A DNA stretch of 8,064 nucleotides, from assembly GCA_910579865.1 (NCBI GenBank), contig CAJTXA010000049.1, forward strand, positions 1 through 8,064, written 5' to 3'. Both the position numbers and the translations under genes were made by a program. Under the pieces are notes generated by a model. The model was not told the DNA's origin. It saw nothing but the letters and a program-made list of their open reading frames with translations, and made no database searches. Below are positions 4,810 through 8,064 of this stretch, piece after piece; positions within the stretch are counted from its first letter, which is position 1; each line of letters opens with the position of its first letter. This stretch comes from an uncultured Lachnospiraceae bacterium (lineage in GTDB: Bacteria; Bacillota; Clostridia; Lachnospirales; Lachnospiraceae).

Positions 4810-7335
4810 ATGAGTATATTGCTTACAGAAATTTTCGGATTATTGCAACCATTTGTGGATTCATACATAAAAAGTGTAGTAAATAGGGCAGGATTAGATT
4901 ATGCAAAAAATAGGAAAGAGAGGTATGTTATTGAAAAAGAAAAAAGTAAAACTATAAATGAGTTGCATGATTTAATTGATGTAAATGAAGATAATAGATT
5001 AATCACAAGTGGAAATTTTTATAATTTTATAAAATATAATGCAAGTGATTTGATATATCAATTATTGGAAACTAATTCTTATACAATTCATAATAAGTCG
5101 AGTGAGAGTCAAGTGAAAGACCTGCTTGTATTATATGATGCTGAATTTTGTGAAGTTAGCTTACATGAAAAAAGTTTAGGCGCAGATTTTATTAGGCGAT
5201 TTTTTGAAATATGCTTTAGATTTAAGAAAAATCTTTTTATCGCATTAATACAGGGTGATACAAAACATGTACTAGAATATGAATTAAATGAGAATATGTT
5301 GTTGAAAATTAATGAGAATATTGAAACTGTACTTGATTACTTTCAAAGAGTATATGACCATATAGAATTAAATAATACGACTGTTCATGAAATAGAAAGT
5401 AGTTCTGCGAATATAGATGGAAGAAAAACAATCGAAAGTTTTTCTAAGTTATTTGAAGACCCGCTTATATTTGAAGAAAAGGAGAATGCAAAAAGACTAA
5501 AGGATGTATTTGTATGGCCTGAGTATAGATCTGGTTTATTGGAATATGAGCAAGACGATTTGAGAGAAGTAATAGGAGAATTCTTAAAAGGAAATTTAAA
5601 AATATTTTTGTATAGTAAAGGTGTACCAAAATTAAAGATAGACAAAGACTATAACTTGTTAGTGATTTTAGGAATGGGAGGAATGGGAAAAAGTTCATTA
5701 TTGGAAAAACTTGCTTATGATATTATGCACAAAGCGATTAATCTCAATGTGAATAATGTTTTTTTTGTAAAATTTTCATCTATGGAATATAGATATAACA
5801 ATTTATTAGAAAATATAATATCGTATTTAGATATAAATAAAAACATAATCAGAAATTCAGTGATAATTTTGGATGCGTTTGATGAGTTTGTTTTAAAAGA
5901 CATTGATAAACAAAAAATGCTTGAATTGTTTTGTCATGAAATACAATTATTGAATTGCAGGGTTATAATAACTTCTAGAGAAAATTATATTGATACTGTT
6001 AGTTTGCAAAATACTTTTTTTATAAAATTGCTTACATTTAATATGAACAAAAGAAAAGAATGGTTAAATAAATATAATAAGGATTTGCCAGTACAAGTGA
6101 TAGAAGATGTTTGTAGCTATCATGATGAAAATGATTTATATGGAGAGGAATTTATAGGTATACCGATAATATTATATATGGTTGCTTCGAACTGCATTAG
6201 AATTTCAGATTATAGAACAAAATATGAATTTTACGATGCATTATTTGGGTTAAATGGAATTTGGTATAAAAGAATGTATGATGTTAGTCACCCTGCATTG
6301 TTGACTAGGCATGAAGTAATGTTTACTTTTATTTTAAATATTTCAGAAGTTATGTTCAAAAAAAATAAAATGTCTATACATCATGAAGAGATTAATCAAA
6401 TTATTGAAAGTTCGATTCCGCAAGAAGAAGTAGAGTATCTTCAAAATTGGTATGGAATTATTACATACTTTAGAAAAAATAAGTTAAGAGAAATTGAGTT
6501 TGCTCACAAATCAATTTTTGAATTTTATATAGCTTATAGAATTTATAATCAGTTAGTCAGAGTAGTACAGGAAACGGATGAAGCGAAAAAGAGCCAAATG
6601 CTTCAATGTATATTTAATAAAAGCATTGTCACTAAAGAAATGCTTTATTTTTTGGATGGATTAATTGAAATGAATTATGAAAGTTTCCAATATGGAGGCT
6701 TGAAAGATACAGCTAAATTTATTATTAATAAAGACATATTGTTTAGAAGTTATGCTAAATTTGAAAACTTTGATGAAGTTTGCAACTATTTTTGCAATTC
6801 TTTTAATTGTCTGATTAGAATCTTAAATAAGAAAAGACAGAAAGATTTAATAGATGTCATAGATAAATATAATCAAGAACATTTTTCATTTTTTCTTAGA
6901 AACAAGGTGTTTAATTATTTATATATGAGAAGATGTGATTTTTCAAATAAATGCTTTAGGAGATTATTATTTAAAAATGTTGATTTAGCTGAATCCAATT
7001 TGAAAAATAGTGATTTTAGCTATTGTGATTTTTCTAATGCAAATTTGGAAGCTTGTGATTTGTCTGATAGTAATTTATTAAGTGTGACTTTTAGCAATAC
7101 GAATTTGTGTTGTGCCGATTTGAGAAGAGCTAATTTAAACAATTCAATTATAAAGAAAGAGAAGAAATATTTTGTGAATACTAAAATATGTATTTATCAG
7201 CTTAAATATTTTTGGCCAGATGTAACAATGTTTTATCAATATTTGCAAATTTATATTGACGATGTTAATTTGGCATCTAAGAAAGAGATTGAATTTGAAT
7301 TCGATAAAATCAGAGGATTTCATTTGGAAATTTGA
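4810..7335 (+). CDS. NACHT-type STAND NTPase with C-terminal pentapeptide repeats; candidate anti-phage defence protein
   Basis: An 841-residue protein from ATG 4810, with AGAGGACGG (4797-4805) before it. Residues 1-280 are mostly helical-looking and match no effector I recognise. The NTPase core has Walker A GMGGMGKSS (288-296, K294), Walker B VIILDAFDEF (351-360, with D355, D358 and E359) and a sensor-like VIITSR (385-390). The GIP motif (450-452) and EFAHKSIFEFYIAY (563-576) match the winged-helix region of NACHT/STAND proteins. Residues 709-782 form pentapeptide repeats of the A(D/N)Lxx type, for example SDFSYCDFSNANLEACDLSD, and a 59-residue tail closes the protein. Bacterial NACHT proteins are known to sense phage and trigger abortive responses; the C-terminal repeats would be the sensor and the N-terminus the effector. 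It stands alone, has its own promoter, and is very AT-rich (9/60 G+C in 4981-5040), suggesting transfer. The NTPase class is secure; the defence role is inferred. Confidence 0.85.
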   Translation: MSILLTEIFGLLQPFVDSYIKSVVNRAGLDYAKNRKERYVIEKEKSKTINELHDLIDVNEDNRLITSGNFYNFIKYNASDLIYQLLETNSYTIHNKSSESQVKDLLVLYDAEFCEVSLHEKSLGADFIRRFFEICFRFKKNLFIALIQGDTKHVLEYELNENMLLKINENIETVLDYFQRVYDHIELNNTTVHEIESSSANIDGRKTIESFSKLFEDPLIFEEKENAKRLKDVFVWPEYRSGLLEYEQDDLREVIGEFLKGNLKIFLYSKGVPKLKIDKDYNLLVILGMGGMGKSSLLEKLAYDIMHKAINLNVNNVFFVKFSSMEYRYNNLLENIISYLDINKNIIRNSVIILDAFDEFVLKDIDKQKMLELFCHEIQLLNCRVIITSRENYIDTVSLQNTFFIKLLTFNMNKRKEWLNKYNKDLPVQVIEDVCSYHDENDLYGEEFIGIPIILYMVASNCIRISDYRTKYEFYDALFGLNGIWYKRMYDVSHPALLTRHEVMFTFILNISEVMFKKNKMSIHHEEINQIIESSIPQEEVEYLQNWYGIITYFRKNKLREIEFAHKSIFEFYIAYRIYNQLVRVVQETDEAKKSQMLQCIFNKSIVTKEMLYFLDGLIEMNYESFQYGGLKDTAKFIINKDILFRSYAKFENFDEVCNYFCNSFNCLIRILNKKRQKDLIDVIDKYNQEHFSFFLRNKVFNYLYMRRCDFSNKCFRRLLFKNVDLAESNLKNSDFSYCDFSNANLEACDLSDSNLLSVTFSNTNLCCADLRRANLNNSIIKKEKKYFVNTKICIYQLKYFWPDVTMFYQYLQIYIDDVNLASKKEIEFEFDKIRGFHLEI

Positions 7336-7588
7336 GTATATAAAAAGAAAACTTTATAAGAGGGGGAAATATAATAAAGGGATGAGTTCAGAGAGAGTTT
7401 TGCTATGTAGTATTCTGTTTATAAGTCGGCAGTAATGTTTTTCTCAAAAACATATAGTGTAATCAAGGTAAAAGTAGAGTTTGGTGAAGGATAAATATTG
7501 CCTAATAGAATATTCAAGAGTGACAGAGTGTACAAATTCGGAAAGCAAAAAAGGATGGTAGCATTTTATAAAAGAGAAGAAAAATCAT
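7336..7588. other. AT-rich gap with no secure gene
   Basis: Behind the NACHT gene no clear terminator is seen. A plus-strand frame is open from 7411 to 7494 (YSVYKSAVMFFSKTYSVIKV and further) but follows a TAG at 7408-7410. The same frame continues after TAA (7492-7494) as 7495-7629 with VYKFGKQKRMVAFYKREEK. Both lack proper starts. They look like decayed coding DNA rather than genes; I recognise neither. Confidence 0.35.
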
Positions 7589-7747
7589 TTGTATGTGGAC
7601 AGACAAGAATGGAGCATTTTATTACATAGCCTTGTGGAACTGAAAAACCAACTCATACAACAAGGCAGATATACGGACTGCGTTGACGAACTGATATTTA
7701 AGGTCGTAAACGCACCTGTAAGGAGAATGAAAATTGAATATGTCTAA
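7589..7747 (+). CDS. Small hypothetical protein of mobile elements
   Basis: A 52-residue frame reads LYVDRQEWSILLHSLVELKN, then QGRYTDCVDELIFKVVNAP and a basic end RRMKIEYV. I have seen similar short proteins in Clostridia mobile elements but cannot name a family or function. The start is uncertain: TTG 7589 follows the weak site GAGAAG (7574-7579) by 9 bases, GTG 7595 is an alternative, and the frame is open back to 7562. The regular spacing of hydrophobic and charged residues suggests a small two-helix soluble protein. A strong terminator begins 12 bases after the stop, which supports a real 3' end; the upstream part may be lost. Confidence 0.5.
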   Translation: MYVDRQEWSILLHSLVELKNQLIQQGRYTDCVDELIFKVVNAPVRRMKIEYV

Positions 7748-7759
7748 GGCACATCACAG

Positions 7760-7804
7760 AGCCGCTTATTCTTATTTATTATTTTAAGAGTAAGCGGCTT
7801 TTTT
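7760..7804 (+). terminator. Strong rho-independent terminator
   Basis: AGCCGCTTATTCTTA (7760-7774) pairs with TAAGAGTAAGCGGCT (7785-7799), 15 positions with one G-U wobble. The loop is 10 AT-rich bases and a six-T run (7799-7804) follows. It closes the small gene ending at 7747. Confidence 0.88.
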
Positions 7805-7917
7805 GCGTTCTCTGGTACTCTTACAGTAAACGGTAGATAGTGCGTACCTCGACTAGGGCGGCAAAATATGGTAAGCGCCAAATATTCCTGCGGATTTTCT
7901 AATCTCCTGAATCCCTC

Positions 7918-7960
7918 TATAATTGTAAATGAAATATAGTTAAACTATTTCACTACAATT
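7918..7960 (+). promoter_or_regulatory. IS66 promoter -10 box and overlapping hairpin
   Basis: TATAAT (7918-7923) has only a weak -35. It overlaps an inverted repeat, 7921-7936 with 7946-7960, imperfect by one bulge and one mismatch around a 9-base loop. The structure ends just before the ribosome binding site GGAGG (7963-7967), so it may limit transposase expression. Confidence 0.4.
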
Positions 7961-7974
7961 ACGGAGGATAGGTT

Positions 7975-8064
7975 ATGGCAACTACTCGCAAAGCCCGTGT
8001 TCCGATGGCGGAACAGATCAGGCTTATCAATAAATGCCGCCAAAGCGGCATGACAGATGCTGAC
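7975..8064 (+). CDS. tnpA: IS66-family accessory protein TnpA-like, N-terminal 30 codons
   Basis: The partial protein begins MATTRKARVPMAEQIRLINK and continues CRQSGMTDAD to the edge. This is the N-terminal helix-turn-helix type region of the TnpA accessory proteins carried by IS66 elements of Clostridia, recognised from memory. The start is ATG 7975, 7 bases after GGAGG. In complete elements TnpB and the DDE transposase TnpC follow; they would lie to the right. TnpA is needed for efficient transposition and probably binds DNA. Confidence 0.7.
   Translation, partial: MATTRKARVPMAEQIRLINKCRQSGMTDAD

Larger units (their letters stand above)
7871..8064 (+). mobile_element. Left end of an IS66-family insertion sequence, cut by the window edge
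   Basis: GTAAGCGCCA (7871-7880) matches the GTAAGCG start typical of IS66-family terminal inverted repeats, and a TnpA-like accessory gene begins about 100 bases inside. IS66 elements duplicate 8 bp of target, so 7863-7870 (AAAATATG) is the predicted copy; the other end lies outside the window. GC is back near half (31/60 in 7981-8040). Confidence 0.65.

Noticed and set aside
5385..5903. Three minus-strand open frames
   Set aside because: They are AT-rich shadows of the NACHT gene, with Phe/Leu/Ser-rich translations expected from antisense of Lys/Glu-rich coding DNA.
1..8064. CRISPR array, tRNA or rRNA genes
   Set aside because: No regularly spaced direct repeats and no cloverleaf-like or rRNA-like segments were seen on either strand by eye.

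Overview
The window looks like accessory DNA from a Gram-positive gut Clostridia-type bacterium, probably Lachnospiraceae or a relative. Purine-rich G-rich ribosome binding sites, low-GC coding, a relaxase fragment, a RumA/RlmD C-terminal fragment and an IS66-type end all fit a patchwork of integrative/mobilizable elements. Base composition shifts sharply: line 181-240 has 32/60 G+C, line 4981-5040 has 9/60 and line 7981-8040 has 31/60. This supports several origins. No species can be named from the sequence alone.

Layout. (1) 1-462, minus strand: the C-terminal part of a mobilization relaxase, lacking its catalytic N-terminus and running off the left edge. A strong minus promoter (523-495) and a minus terminator (446-411) lie just before it and may define a short RNA. 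(2) 466-766: no protein gene. It holds three strong inverted repeats, the last with a T-rich tail, then a good plus-strand promoter (707-735). (3) 767-4308, plus strand: a compact module made of a small HTH protein, an OmpR-type response regulator, an ABC ATPase, an ABC-2 permease and a sensor histidine kinase. The ATPase has Glu in place of the Q-loop Gln, which with the permease type points to the LanF/BcrA peptide-antibiotic resistance class. A GTTTTC direct repeat with an 11-bp period sits before the ATPase gene and is the likely regulator operator. (4) 4368-4685: an isolated C-terminal remnant of a 23S rRNA uracil methyltransferase, a known integration target of mobile elements.

(5) 4810-7335: one very AT-rich 841-residue gene encoding a NACHT-type STAND NTPase with C-terminal pentapeptide repeats, under its own promoter whose -10 box is framed by an inverted repeat. 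This is the best candidate for a poorly described system, probably a stand-alone anti-phage sensor/effector. (6) 7336-7870: mostly degraded sequence with one small conserved-looking ORF (7589-7747) and a textbook terminator. (7) 7871-8064: the left end of an IS66-family element and the first 30 codons of its TnpA-like accessory gene.

Working model: the regulator/kinase pair senses a peptide antibiotic or envelope stress and induces the transporter. The NACHT gene is independent cargo placed between a RumA scar and a later IS66 insertion.
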